From Planctomycetota bacterium (GTDB lineage Bacteria > Planctomycetota > UBA1135 > GCA-002686595), in assembly GCA_009691855.1 (NCBI GenBank), contig SIAI01000025.1:1-60048 (forward strand): DNA of 60,048 bases. The letters run 5' to 3'. Below the pieces are notes generated by a model. The model was not told where the DNA came from, made no database searches, and worked only from the letters and a program-made list of their open reading frames with translations. Below, piece by piece: positions 18,688 through 25,442 of the stretch (positions within the stretch are counted from its first letter, which is position 1; every line of letters starts with the position of its first letter). Made by a program: the position numbers and the translations under genes.

Positions 18688-20063
18688 CGTTTCTCCCAGG
18701 GTCGATCGCCGCGCGGCGCGGGCCCGCGTGGACCGTCACCGAAGCGCGGCCCACGGGCCCCGCGCCCGCCGTCCGCCGGACGCTCGAAGGGCCGGCGCTC
18801 GGGGCCGCGCCCCGCGTCGGAGCCCTTGTCCCCGGCGGCATCGCGCTCGGCGTTGCGTTCGCGGCGGGCCTCCTCGCGCTCCTTGTGCTCGCCCACCGAT
18901 TCGGCGAACAGGCGCTTCACCACCAGCGTGGCGTAGCTGCCGCGCGGCAGCTCGAAGCGCACGCGCACGGCGTCCAAGCCGGGGTTGAGCGCGTCGGGCT
19001 CGGGCGGGCGCACGCGCAGGTGCGCGGGGCGCAGGATCAGCTCGCGCTCCTCACCCTTCAGGTGGAAGCCGGGGATGGCCACGGCCATCTGCTCGGGCGC
19101 GAGCTTCTCTTCCGCCAGCACGCGCTCGAAGCGCGCGCGCTGCGCGGGCTCGGTCACGTCGGCCAGCTGCTCGCCCGGTAGGCGCTGGGTGGGCTGCGCC
19201 AGGAGCGCCGCCGGCGGCGCCTCGGGGTAGGCCAGCAGGGTGCCCTCGTCGCCCTCGATCACCACGCGCTGCTCGACCGGCAAGAGCTCGCGCAGCCACT
19301 CGACCAGGGCGCGATTCCACAGGTGCGACTGCCAGGCGAAGAGATGGATCACCTTCAGGCGCGTGGCCACGTGCTGGAACGCGCCGGCGAAGTCGCCCTC
19401 GTGTTTGTGCAGGTACTCGAAGATCGAGTGGTGCGCGCCGAAGCGCCCGGCATCGTCGCGACATTCGCGCCAGTCGCCCCAGTTGCGCTCGAGCCCTTCC
19501 TTGAAACGGCGGTGGCGGTCGTCGTCGCGCTCGTTGCGCGTGCCCAGCAGGCGCCGCAGGGCCTCGCCCGCATCGCCCAAGCACAGGCCCTTGTAGATCC
19601 AGCCCTGGCCGTGGAGCAGGTTGCCGAAGCGCTGGTCGTCGAAGTAGTTCGGCACGCCGTGGGCGCGCACAACCGGCAGGTTGATGCGCAGGCGGTGCAA
19701 GTCGCCACGGCGCAGCGCGCGCACCGTCAGCTCGAAGGCATTGCCCAGGCTGTCCTCGCTGGTCAGCGCGTGCGTCGCGAAACCGGCCGGCTCGACGCGC
19801 AGCTCGGCCGTGGCGAGGTGCACCTCGCGCCCGCGCGCCAGACTCATGTACTGGACCGTGAGGCCCTGGCGGTCCTTGAGCCCGGCCAGCTGCACCTCGG
19901 CCGCCTCCACGCCCGCTTCCGCGGCCAGCGCGCGCGCGGCCTCGTCGCTGGTCAGCTTGCGCTTGGTCACGCGGTAGACGCGGTGCTCGCCGTCATCCAC
20001 GAGATAGTCGCGGCGCAGCAATTCGCGCACGCGGAAGTCGCCGACGCGTTGTTTGAGCTTCAT
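18684..20063 (-). CDS. truD: tRNA pseudouridine(13) synthase TruD with an Arg/Gly-rich tail
   Basis: A 459-residue enzyme that converts U13 of certain tRNAs (tRNA-Glu in E. coli) to pseudouridine. The N-terminal core has the catalytic aspartate in LAGLKDRQGLTVQYMS (D64), then the family segments RVEPAGFATHALTSED, LPNYFDDQRFG-like VPNYFDDQRFG and LFAWQSHLWNRAL. The TRUD insertion domain is present (about 145-300). From about residue 395 the protein ends in some 60 charged, disorder-prone residues with RG/RGP repeats (GGRGARGPRFGDGPRG), which ordinary TruD lacks. It overlaps mtnP and the rluA-type gene by 4 bp each. Confidence 0.92.
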   Translation of the reverse strand: MKLKQRVGDFRVRELLRRDYLVDDGEHRVYRVTKRKLTSDEAARALAAEAGVEAAEVQLAGLKDRQGLTVQYMSLARGREVHLATAELRVEPAGFATHALTSEDSLGNAFELTVRALRRGDLHRLRINLPVVRAHGVPNYFDDQRFGNLLHGQGWIYKGLCLGDAGEALRRLLGTRNERDDDRHRRFKEGLERNWGDWRECRDDAGRFGAHHSIFEYLHKHEGDFAGAFQHVATRLKVIHLFAWQSHLWNRALVEWLRELLPVEQRVVIEGDEGTLLAYPEAPPAALLAQPTQRLPGEQLADVTEPAQRARFERVLAEEKLAPEQMAVAIPGFHLKGEERELILRPAHLRVRPPEPDALNPGLDAVRVRFELPRGSYATLVVKRLFAESVGEHKEREEARRERNAERDAAGDKGSDAGRGPERRPFERPADGGRGARGPRFGDGPRGPAPRGDRPWEKR

Positions 20064-21082
20064 GGATTCCAGGCTCGCACCTTGGCGAGCTGTTTCAGGA
20101 GCTGGGCGAGGTCCTTGGGCAACGGAGCCTCGACGCGGATGCGGCACGCGGGCTCGCGCGGCGCGGGAACGTCGATCACGGCGGCGTGCAGCGTCAGGCG
20201 CGAGACCAGCGCGCGCTCGCTCTGGCCGCGCTTGACCTTGTAGCCGGCCTTGAGGTGCGAGAGCCGCAGCTCGTCGCGCCTTCCGTACAACGGGTCGACC
20301 GCCAGCGGGAACCCGACCGCCGAGAGGTGCACACGAATCTGATGCGTGCGCCCCGAGAGCGGGCGGCAAGCGAGCCAGGTGTAGCCGTGGAAGCGCTGCA
20401 CGACCGAGATGCGCGTCTGCGCCGGCTTGCCCTCGGCCGCGTCCACCTGCATGCGTCCGCTGCGTTTCTCGTCGGGGCCGATGGGGAGATCGATCTCCTG
20501 CTCCTCGCCCTCGGGCAGCGGGTGCTCGCCCTCCACCAGCGCCCAATAGGTCTTGTGCACCTGGTCGTGCTCGAAGGCCGTGCGCAGCGCGCGCTCGGCC
20601 TCGAGATTCTTGGCCACCACCAGCGCGCCGGAGGTGTCCTTGTCGAGGCGGTGCACGGCGCGCAGGCGCAGCTCCAGCGGCCCGTCTTCCTGCTCGTCGT
20701 CGTCCCTGCGGCTGCGCGAACGCGCCAGCGCGAGCAGCGCCCCGGCCAGCGAGGCCGCGCTGCGCGCCCAGCGCTCGGGCTCGACCGCCAGGCCGGAGGG
20801 CTTGTCCACCACCAGCAGGTCGTCGTCCTCGAACAGCACCGGGATCGAGGCCTCGGGCGCGACCGGCACGTTGGCGGGCACCTGGTCGTCGAACTCGACG
20901 ATCAGCACCTGGTCCTCGCGCAGGTGCTGCGAGGGATTCGCGCGCATGCCGTCCAGCGTCACCAGCCCCTCGCGCACGGCGCGGCGCAGGAAGCCCTTGC
21001 TGAACTCGGGGAAGTGCAGGCACAGGAACTCGTCCAGCTCCAGCCCGGCGCGTTCGCGCGGCACGACGATGGTTTCACTCAT
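20060..21082 (-). CDS. RluA-family pseudouridine synthase with S4 domain
   Basis: A 340-residue RNA pseudouridine synthase. An N-terminal S4 RNA-binding domain (about residues 10-75, GLELDEFLCLHFPEFSKGFL) is followed by the catalytic domain with HRLDKDTSGALVVAKN (catalytic D147), KTYWALVEG and the RNA-contact motif CRPLSGRTHQIRVHLSAVG. An Arg/Asp/Glu-rich insert of about 20 residues sits before the catalytic motif. The target could be 23S rRNA (RluC/RluD type) or tRNA and cannot be fixed by sequence. It overlaps hpt upstream and truD downstream by 4 bp each. Confidence 0.93.
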   Translation of the reverse strand: MSETIVVPRERAGLELDEFLCLHFPEFSKGFLRRAVREGLVTLDGMRANPSQHLREDQVLIVEFDDQVPANVPVAPEASIPVLFEDDDLLVVDKPSGLAVEPERWARSAASLAGALLALARSRSRRDDDEQEDGPLELRLRAVHRLDKDTSGALVVAKNLEAERALRTAFEHDQVHKTYWALVEGEHPLPEGEEQEIDLPIGPDEKRSGRMQVDAAEGKPAQTRISVVQRFHGYTWLACRPLSGRTHQIRVHLSAVGFPLAVDPLYGRRDELRLSHLKAGYKVKRGQSERALVSRLTLHAAVIDVPAPREPACRIRVEAPLPKDLAQLLKQLAKVRAWNP

Positions 21083-21642
21083 GGCGCGCGCTCCATCCCG
21101 GATGCGCTCGCGAACACGCGCGGCTTGAGTGCACCCACGTAGGGCAGATTGCGGTAGCGCCCGGCGAAGTCGAGGCCGTAGCCGACCACGAACAGGTCCT
21201 CGACGCGGAAGCCGACGTGATCGGCCTCGAGCTCCACCGCGCGCCGCACCGGCTTGTCGAGCAGGACGCAGGTGCGCACCTCGCGCGCCCCGCGCGAGCC
21301 TAGCTCGGCGCGGATGGCGGACAGCGTGCGCCCGCTGTCGAGGATGTCGTCGATCAAGAGCACACGCCGCCCGCGCAGGTCCTCCTCGGGCGGCAGGCCG
21401 GAGAGCTCCAGGCGTCCGGCGCGCGTGCCCTGTCGATAGCTCTCGGCCCACACGAAGGCGAGGCGCAGCGGGATCGGCAGGCAGCGGATGAGGTCGGCCA
21501 CGAACACCACCGAGCCCTTGAGCACGGCTACCAGCGTCGGCTCGTCGTGCGCGTAGACCGCGGCGATCTCGGCCGCCAAGTGCACGACCCTCACGCGGAG
21601 CTCGTGCTCGGTGAGGAGAATTCGCTCGATGTCGTCGTGCAC
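21079..21642 (-). CDS. hpt: hypoxanthine phosphoribosyltransferase
   Basis: A 187-residue PRTase that salvages hypoxanthine and guanine with PRPP. The PPi loop is LVAVLKGSVVFVADL (about 38-52), the PRPP motif is VLLIDDILDSGRT (94-106), and the base and Mg2+ region is VGFRVEDLFVVGYGLDFAGRYRNLPYVG. Length is normal. It is the first gene of the six-gene minus-strand operon running to 15000. The ATG at 21642 follows a G-rich stretch whose complement contains CTCC rather than an obvious Shine-Dalgarno site. Confidence 0.95.
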   Translation of the reverse strand: MHDDIERILLTEHELRVRVVHLAAEIAAVYAHDEPTLVAVLKGSVVFVADLIRCLPIPLRLAFVWAESYRQGTRAGRLELSGLPPEEDLRGRRVLLIDDILDSGRTLSAIRAELGSRGAREVRTCVLLDKPVRRAVELEADHVGFRVEDLFVVGYGLDFAGRYRNLPYVGALKPRVFASASGMERAP

Positions 21643-21714
21643 GAAACGAGGAGGGGAGGCGCCTGGTGTTCAATCGGCCGAGGGTGTCGGCCGCGCGGAG
21701 GGGCTGCGGAGAGC

Positions 21715-21734
21715 AAAGAAGCGCGCGCTTCTTT
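21715..21734. promoter_or_regulatory. 20-bp perfect palindrome in a divergent promoter region
   Basis: AAAGAAGCGCGCGCTTCTTT is identical on both strands. As RNA it could form an 8-bp stem with a GCGC loop flanked by A- and U-runs. It lies between the divergent starts of hpt (21642) and the small coiled-coil gene (21909). A dimeric repressor site or a bidirectional attenuator or terminator are both possible. Confidence 0.5.
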
Positions 21735-21749
21735 CATGTCCCGTGGCCT

Positions 21750-21777
21750 TTGTGAATTGAGGGCTCAATGCTACAGT
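21750..21777 (+). promoter_or_regulatory. sigma-70-like promoter with a palindromic operator as spacer
   Basis: TTGTGA (21750-21755) and TACAGT (21772-21777) are separated by 16 bp. The first 14 bp of that spacer are the perfect inverted repeat ATTGAG-GG-CTCAAT (21756-21769). A regulator bound there would occupy the RNA polymerase spacer, so repression or MerR-type activation is plausible. Transcription would start near 21784 and read the coiled-coil and Nudix genes, giving a leader of about 125 nt. Confidence 0.5.
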
Positions 21778-21908
21778 GGGCGCACTGCTGGCGAAAGAAC
21801 TCCGTGGAAGTCCCTTGCGGACGCACGAGTTCACGGCCTCGCGCGTACGCGTGTTGCAAGTTTCGTCGCGCAGCAGATATGTCAGTGGATTCAACTGCCC
21901 AGTCAGCC

Positions 21909-22205
21909 ATGCCCCGTTCGTACAACCGTCGCTCCGCCGAGGAGCGTGTGGCCGAGATCCAGCGCCGAATCGAGGAGCTGAAGCACAAACAGGCCGCGCG
22001 AGAGAAGAAGAGCGATCCCGTGCTGCGCGAGATGCAGAAGCTGCAGCGGCAGCTGAAGAGCTTCGTGCAGGTGGCTCTGGATCACAATCGACCCGACGTC
22101 GCCAACAGCGCGCTGGGCTTCAAGGCGATGCTCGAGCGCATCCTGCACACGGAGTTGGGCGCGGAGTCCACGCTCGACGGCGCCGCGGACGACGAGGACG
22201 AGTGA
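21909..22205 (+). CDS. small coiled-coil protein, unknown function
   Basis: A 98-residue, highly charged protein. Residues 6-55 are strongly helical with coiled-coil character (AEERVAEIQRRIEELKHKQ, then MQKLQRQLKSFVQVALDH). A second helix follows (RPDVANSALGFKAMLERIL), and the tail is acidic (AADDEDE). In-frame starts are ATG 21909, which I prefer because it directly precedes the conserved-looking segment, and ATG 21879. No ribosome site is obvious at either. It overlaps the Nudix gene start by 4 bp (GTGA), so the two are coupled. I do not recognise the family. Confidence 0.65.
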   Translation: MPRSYNRRSAEERVAEIQRRIEELKHKQAAREKKSDPVLREMQKLQRQLKSFVQVALDHNRPDVANSALGFKAMLERILHTELGAESTLDGAADDEDE

Positions 22206-22738
22206 GCGCGTCGGGCCTCCCGCTCGAGCAGCACTCACAGGTCCTGCTGCGCGGGCGCGTGTTCGACGTGGTGGCCACGCAGCTCACGCTGCCCTCGGGC
22301 GTGCGCCAGGACCTGCTGGTCGTCGAGCATCCGGGCGCGGTGGCCATCTCGGCCGTGGACGAGCACGGCCAGCTGTTGCTCGTGCGCCAGTACCGCCACG
22401 CGGCGCGCGACCTCTTGCTGGAGATCCCTGCCGGACGGCTGGAGCCGGGCGAGACGCCGCTGGCCGCCGCGCAGCGCGAGCTTTTGGAGGAGACCGGGTT
22501 CAAGGCGCGCGTCTGGCGCGAGCTCAGCACCTTCTACCCCGCGCCGGGCGTGACCTCCGAGCGCATCTTCCTGTTCGAGGCGCGCGAGCTCGAGCCCGGC
22601 GCACCGCAGCCGGACGCGGACGAAGAGCTGGAGCTCCTGCGCATGGCACCCGAGGAGATCCTGCGCGTGGCGCGCGACGGCAAGACCCTGCTGGCGGCGC
22701 TGCTCGAGCTCAGGGCGCGCGGACTAGCAGTCCGTTGA
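22202..22738 (+). CDS. Nudix hydrolase, ADP-ribose pyrophosphatase-like
   Basis: A 178-residue hydrolase with the full Nudix box GRLEPGETPLAAAQRELLEE (the next residues are TGF). In front is LLLVRQYRHAARDLLLEIPAG, the segment typical of NudF/ADP-ribose pyrophosphatases, and YPAPGVTSERIFLFEA follows. It probably cleaves ADP-ribose or related nucleotide sugars. Translation begins at GTG 22202, overlapping the coiled-coil gene. The last codons (LAVR plus stop) lie inside the dispersed repeat that starts at 22724, so the repeat supplies the end of this gene. Confidence 0.9.
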   Translation: MSASGLPLEQHSQVLLRGRVFDVVATQLTLPSGVRQDLLVVEHPGAVAISAVDEHGQLLLVRQYRHAARDLLLEIPAGRLEPGETPLAAAQRELLEETGFKARVWRELSTFYPAPGVTSERIFLFEARELEPGAPQPDADEELELLRMAPEEILRVARDGKTLLAALLELRARGLAVR

Positions 22739-22862
22739 AAAAGGTCCCTGCTGCGGCCTCGCGCGCTTCGCCGGTGCGTCGTCACGCTCGTCGTGCAGTA
22801 TCAACCCCGTCCGTGCTCAGCGGCCAAGAAGGCCGCTTCCGCCGTCGCTCCGTCGCGTTCCT
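22724..22862 (+). repeat. dispersed intergenic repeat, copy 1
   Basis: The segment begins CTAGCAGTCCGTTGAAAAAG. It matches the reverse complement of 41810-41987 in two conserved blocks: one around GTCCCTGCTGCGGC (exact, 22744-22757), and one around TGCTCAG-y-GGCCA-r-GAAGGCC (22814-22834), where about 28 of 33 aligned bases agree. It covers the Nudix stop codon. No coding content is seen. It lies between convergent genes, as the second copy does. Confidence 0.65.
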
Positions 22863-23028
22863 GGTGTCCCTTCTCCGAAGTATCGCCAACAATCCGCCGC
22901 ACTGAATCGCCGCTGGCGGCGTTGCGCCTCCTCCCTAGTATTGCAGCGAATACGCGTCGTCGGCGCGCCTTGCCAGCGACGATCCATCACGCCGCCTTGT
23001 TGGCGCTACTGCGGGGAAGGAACACTAG
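22863..23028. repeat. imperfect palindromic element with about 58-bp arms
   Basis: The left arm (22863-22920, starting GGTGTCCCTTCTCCGAAGTA) and the right arm (22969-23026, ending GGGGAAGGAACACT) are inverted repeats with roughly 80% identity, including GCGCCAACAA/TCGCCAACAA and ATCGYCGCTGGC. The arms surround about 48 bp. The element lies in the 327-bp gap between the convergent Nudix and lipoprotein genes and contains no gene. It resembles a MITE or REP-like element and could fold into a long hairpin that ends both transcripts. Confidence 0.6.
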
Positions 23029-23065
23029 CCCCGAGGAAGCGCGCTGTGCCTCGCCACGGGCCTTC

Positions 23066-24004
23066 TCATGGAAGGGCTGCAAGCGCGCTGAGCGCACGGA
23101 AGCCGCCCTGCGAGCGCGCCGGCTGCAGCACGCCGCCGCGCAGCGCGAGCTCGATCAAGGCGCCCTCCGCGAACAGCACCACGCCCGCCCCGTCGCCGTA
23201 CCCCGCGCGCCAGGCGGCCGCGCCGAGATCCAGCGGGTATTCGTGCTCGAGCGCGCCCCCCGGACCGTAGCGGCGCGCCGCGTGGGCATCGGCCAGCCAT
23301 ACGCGCTCCTCCCCGGCGACGGGCGCGAAGGCGCGCGTGGAGAAGCCGCTCTCGACGATCCACAGCGGCTCGAGCTCGCTTCCCACCAGGCCGACGTTCG
23401 CGCCGTCCTTGCCGCCCAGTACCCACCACTCCCCCGCTTGCGGCCCGGGCGCGAGCGCCAGCACCGGCCCGGACCAATGCCCCGCGGCGTCCAGCCCGCC
23501 GCTCTCGGTCAAGCGCACCAGCGAGCCGTCGCTGCCGCCGACCAGCAGCTCACCCGCGCGCTCGGCCAGCGCGCTGGCGGCCGGGTAGCGACCCAGCAGG
23601 GTGCGCGTGAGCTCCGAGTCGATGCGCCAGAGCCGTGTGCTCGTGCCCGAGTGTTCGATGACCAGCGCGTCGCCCGAGCCCTCGAGCACCAGGTCGGCGA
23701 TGCCGTCGAAGACAGCCGAGCGCGGATTCTGCGCCCCGGAATCGAGCCGCACGAGACGCGTGGCGAACTCGTCCGCGCCGGCCGCGGCGACGCCCACCCA
23801 TACGACGTCCGCGCTGCAGGCCAGCAGGCGCGGCGAGGGCAGGGGCAGGCGCCGCTCGACGCACAGCTCGGCGTCAAGCGCCAGGAGCTCGCCCGCCCCG
23901 CGATCGGCAACCCAACAACGCAAGTCAGGCCTCCCGCCGCAGGCGCCGACGAGGCCCAGCACGAGAGCAGAAGAGACGAGACACGAAGAGACGAAGCACT
24001 GCAT
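23066..24004 (-). CDS. lipoprotein with beta-propeller-like repeats
   Basis: A 312-residue protein. The signal peptide ends in a lipobox (LVLGLVGACGG). The mature part has recurring strand-turn units of propeller type, for example LRCWVADRGAGELLALD, ADVVWVGVAAAGAD, GELLVGGSDGSLVRLTESG, GEWWVLGGKDGANVGLV and ERVWLADAHAARRYGPGG. No catalytic motif is seen. It starts 59 nt after the candidate selenoprotein gene, with a plausible ribosome site (GAGGCGAC before ATG), so it may belong to the end of the cytochrome oxidase operon. A role in that pathway is not shown. Confidence 0.72.
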   Translation of the reverse strand: MQCFVSSCLVSSALVLGLVGACGGRPDLRCWVADRGAGELLALDAELCVERRLPLPSPRLLACSADVVWVGVAAAGADEFATRLVRLDSGAQNPRSAVFDGIADLVLEGSGDALVIEHSGTSTRLWRIDSELTRTLLGRYPAASALAERAGELLVGGSDGSLVRLTESGGLDAAGHWSGPVLALAPGPQAGEWWVLGGKDGANVGLVGSELEPLWIVESGFSTRAFAPVAGEERVWLADAHAARRYGPGGALEHEYPLDLGAAAWRAGYGDGAGVVLFAEGALIELALRGGVLQPARSQGGFRALSALAALP

Positions 24005-24063
24005 GTCGCCTCGACCGCGCGGAGTCCGCCCCGGTCACGCTGCGCTCGGCAATTTTCTTCAAA

Positions 24064-24348
24064 TCAGGGCGCCGTTTCGTCCGTCCAGCGCTGGCCCTGG
24101 GGCTGATAGCCCTGCGCCCCACGCCGATACGAGCGACGGATCAGCAGCGCGAAGCTCCCGAGCACCAACGCGATCGTGGCGATCATGTAGTAGATGCTCA
24201 GATTGAACCCGCGTCCGAGTCCCCCACCCTGGGCGGCGACCGCCGTCCCGCAGCTCTCTCAGCCATAGGCGCTGGGCGCCCAGACGAAGAACCCCAGCGC
24301 CACCAGGGCCCGGGCGTAGCAGCGGTACAGACGCGGCATCGCGGTCAT
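24064..24348 (-). CDS. candidate membrane selenoprotein (UGA-encoded Sec in a U-x-x-C motif)
   Basis: Read with TGA 24259-24261 as selenocysteine, the frame from ATG 24348 to TGA 24064 encodes 94 residues. It has a signal peptide (ARALVALGFFVWAPSAYG), then Sec30-Glu-Ser-Cys33, a Gly-rich linker and a C-terminal membrane helix (SIYYMIATIALVLGSFALLI) with a basic tail. Without readthrough only 29 residues would be made. Three signs favour readthrough: coding bias continues after the UGA (about 55 of 64 third positions are G/C), a SECIS-like hairpin follows, and the ATG comes 1 nt after the DUF420 stop inside the cox operon. From memory, small proteins with a signal peptide, C-x-x-C, Gly-Asn and one helix occur beside cox genes in other bacteria, and here the first Cys would be Sec. 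A nonsense mutation or sequencing error is the alternative. Confidence 0.72.
24231..24249 (-). promoter_or_regulatory. candidate bacterial SECIS hairpin
   Basis: In the RNA the hairpin is GGG-A-CGGC-GGUC-GCCG-CCC: a 3-bp stem, a single bulged A, a 4-bp stem and a GGUC apical loop. Counting the U of UGA as 1, the bulge is at 16 and the loop at 21-24. The E. coli fdhF SECIS has a bulged U at 17, a 4-bp upper stem and loop GGUC at 22-25. The shared layout and identical loop, where SelB contacts the G-U pair of bases, make this a strong candidate SelB-binding element. Confidence 0.7.
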
Positions 24349-24349
24349 G

Positions 24350-24787
24350 TTACCCGGCGGGCGGATTCCAGTGATAGAGCACGAAGTACACCAGGATCCC
24401 GGTGAGCGAGACGTAGACCCAAACCGGGAAGGTGATGCGCGCGATGCGCTTGTGGCGCACCCAGTCGGCGCGCTTGGCGCGCAGCAGGGTCAGGATCACC
24501 AGCGGCACGTTCGCCACGGCCAGGACGACGTGCGAGATCAGCAGCGCGAAGTAGGCCGGCCGCGTCCAGTCGCCGCCGTTCCACTTCGTGGGCCCGAGCT
24601 CGGGCTGGACGACGAAGTGATAGTAGACGTAGCCCACCAGAAAGAGCGCACCGAAGAGCGTGGCCGCCAGCATGGCGCGCTCGTGGGCTTCGCGCCGACC
24701 GCGCTTGATCAGCACGAGCCCCGTGACGAGGCACAGGAAGCACGCCGCGTTCATGCAGGCGTTCAGCGCGGGCAAGCTCGTGCTCAC
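24350..24787 (-). CDS. DUF420 membrane protein of the cytochrome oxidase cluster
   Basis: A 145-residue membrane protein with four predicted helices (ACFLCLVTGLVLIKRG, LFGALFLVGYVYYHF, PAYFALLISHVVLAVANVPL and TFPVWVYVSLTGILVYFVLY). Conserved-looking histidines sit in VYYHFVVQPELGPTKW, LLISHVVLAV and FVLYHWNPP. DUF420 proteins are commonly encoded beside Sco and cox genes and are thought to take part in oxidase assembly or copper handling. The GTG start at 24787 overlaps the sco stop (GTGA), and the stop lies 1 nt before the candidate selenoprotein start. Confidence 0.88.
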   Translation of the reverse strand: MSTSLPALNACMNAACFLCLVTGLVLIKRGRREAHERAMLAATLFGALFLVGYVYYHFVVQPELGPTKWNGGDWTRPAYFALLISHVVLAVANVPLVILTLLRAKRADWVRHKRIARITFPVWVYVSLTGILVYFVLYHWNPPAG

Positions 24788-25440
24788 CGCGCGACCGCCT
24801 CGCCGGCGAGGTGGAGCATGCGCCGCGCCAAGCGCTCGACCTGATTCTCGTCCGTGCCCTCGTACCAGCCGCGGCGCACGCCGGCGCGGTCCACGGCCAG
24901 CAGGCGCACGTCGTGCGTGACGCGCTCGCCGGGGGCGACGTCGGGGCCTGTCTGCTGCGCGTAGGGCAGCCAGAGACCCTCGCGCACGAAGCGCTGCACC
25001 TCGGCGTCGGTGCCGGTGAGGAAGATCCAGCGCGCGGGATCGGCGCCCAGGCGCGCGGCGTAGCGCGCGAGCACTTCGGGCGTATCGGCCGCGGGATCGA
25101 CGCTGACGACCAGCAGCAGCACGTCGGTGTCGGCGAGCTCGCGCTGCAGCGCTTGCAGGCCGCGCGCGACCGAGGGGCAGGGCCCGGTGCAGGTCGAGTA
25201 CAGCGCGCCGATCACCAGCGGCCGGCCGCGCAGCTCGGCGAGCGTCAGCGCGGCTCCCTGCGCCGTCGTGAGATGGAACTCGGGCAGCGCGCCGAAGCTC
25301 GCCGGGTCCTCGGGGTGCGGATCGGTGCGCGGGCCGCTGGAGCCCGCGCCCTGCACGGGCGCCGCGGCCTCGCTGCAGGCAACCGTCAGAGCCAGCGCCA
25401 GCAGGCCGAGCCACGCGCGCGCGGTCGGGCGGCCGGTCAT
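24784..25440 (-). CDS. Sco/SenC copper chaperone lipoprotein
   Basis: A 218-residue thioredoxin-fold protein that supplies copper, or reduces cysteines, for the CuA site of CoxII. It has a lipobox signal (ALALTVACSE, Cys22), the Cu ligands Cys84 and Cys88 in STCTGPCPS, and the downstream His in GERVTHDVRLLAVD. The usual VSVDPAADTPEVLARY segment is present. It starts 2 nt after the CoxIV stop and overlaps DUF420 by 4 bp. Confidence 0.93.
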   Translation of the reverse strand: MTGRPTARAWLGLLALALTVACSEAAAPVQGAGSSGPRTDPHPEDPASFGALPEFHLTTAQGAALTLAELRGRPLVIGALYSTCTGPCPSVARGLQALQRELADTDVLLLVVSVDPAADTPEVLARYAARLGADPARWIFLTGTDAEVQRFVREGLWLPYAQQTGPDVAPGERVTHDVRLLAVDRAGVRRGWYEGTDENQVERLARRMLHLAGEAVAR

Positions 25441-25442
25441 GC

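Noticed and set aside
24259..24348. A 29-codon gene ending at the TGA, i.e. a normal stop codon
   Set aside because: It would encode only a signal peptide, while coding bias and a membrane helix continue in frame after the TGA and a SECIS-like hairpin follows; kept as the main alternative.
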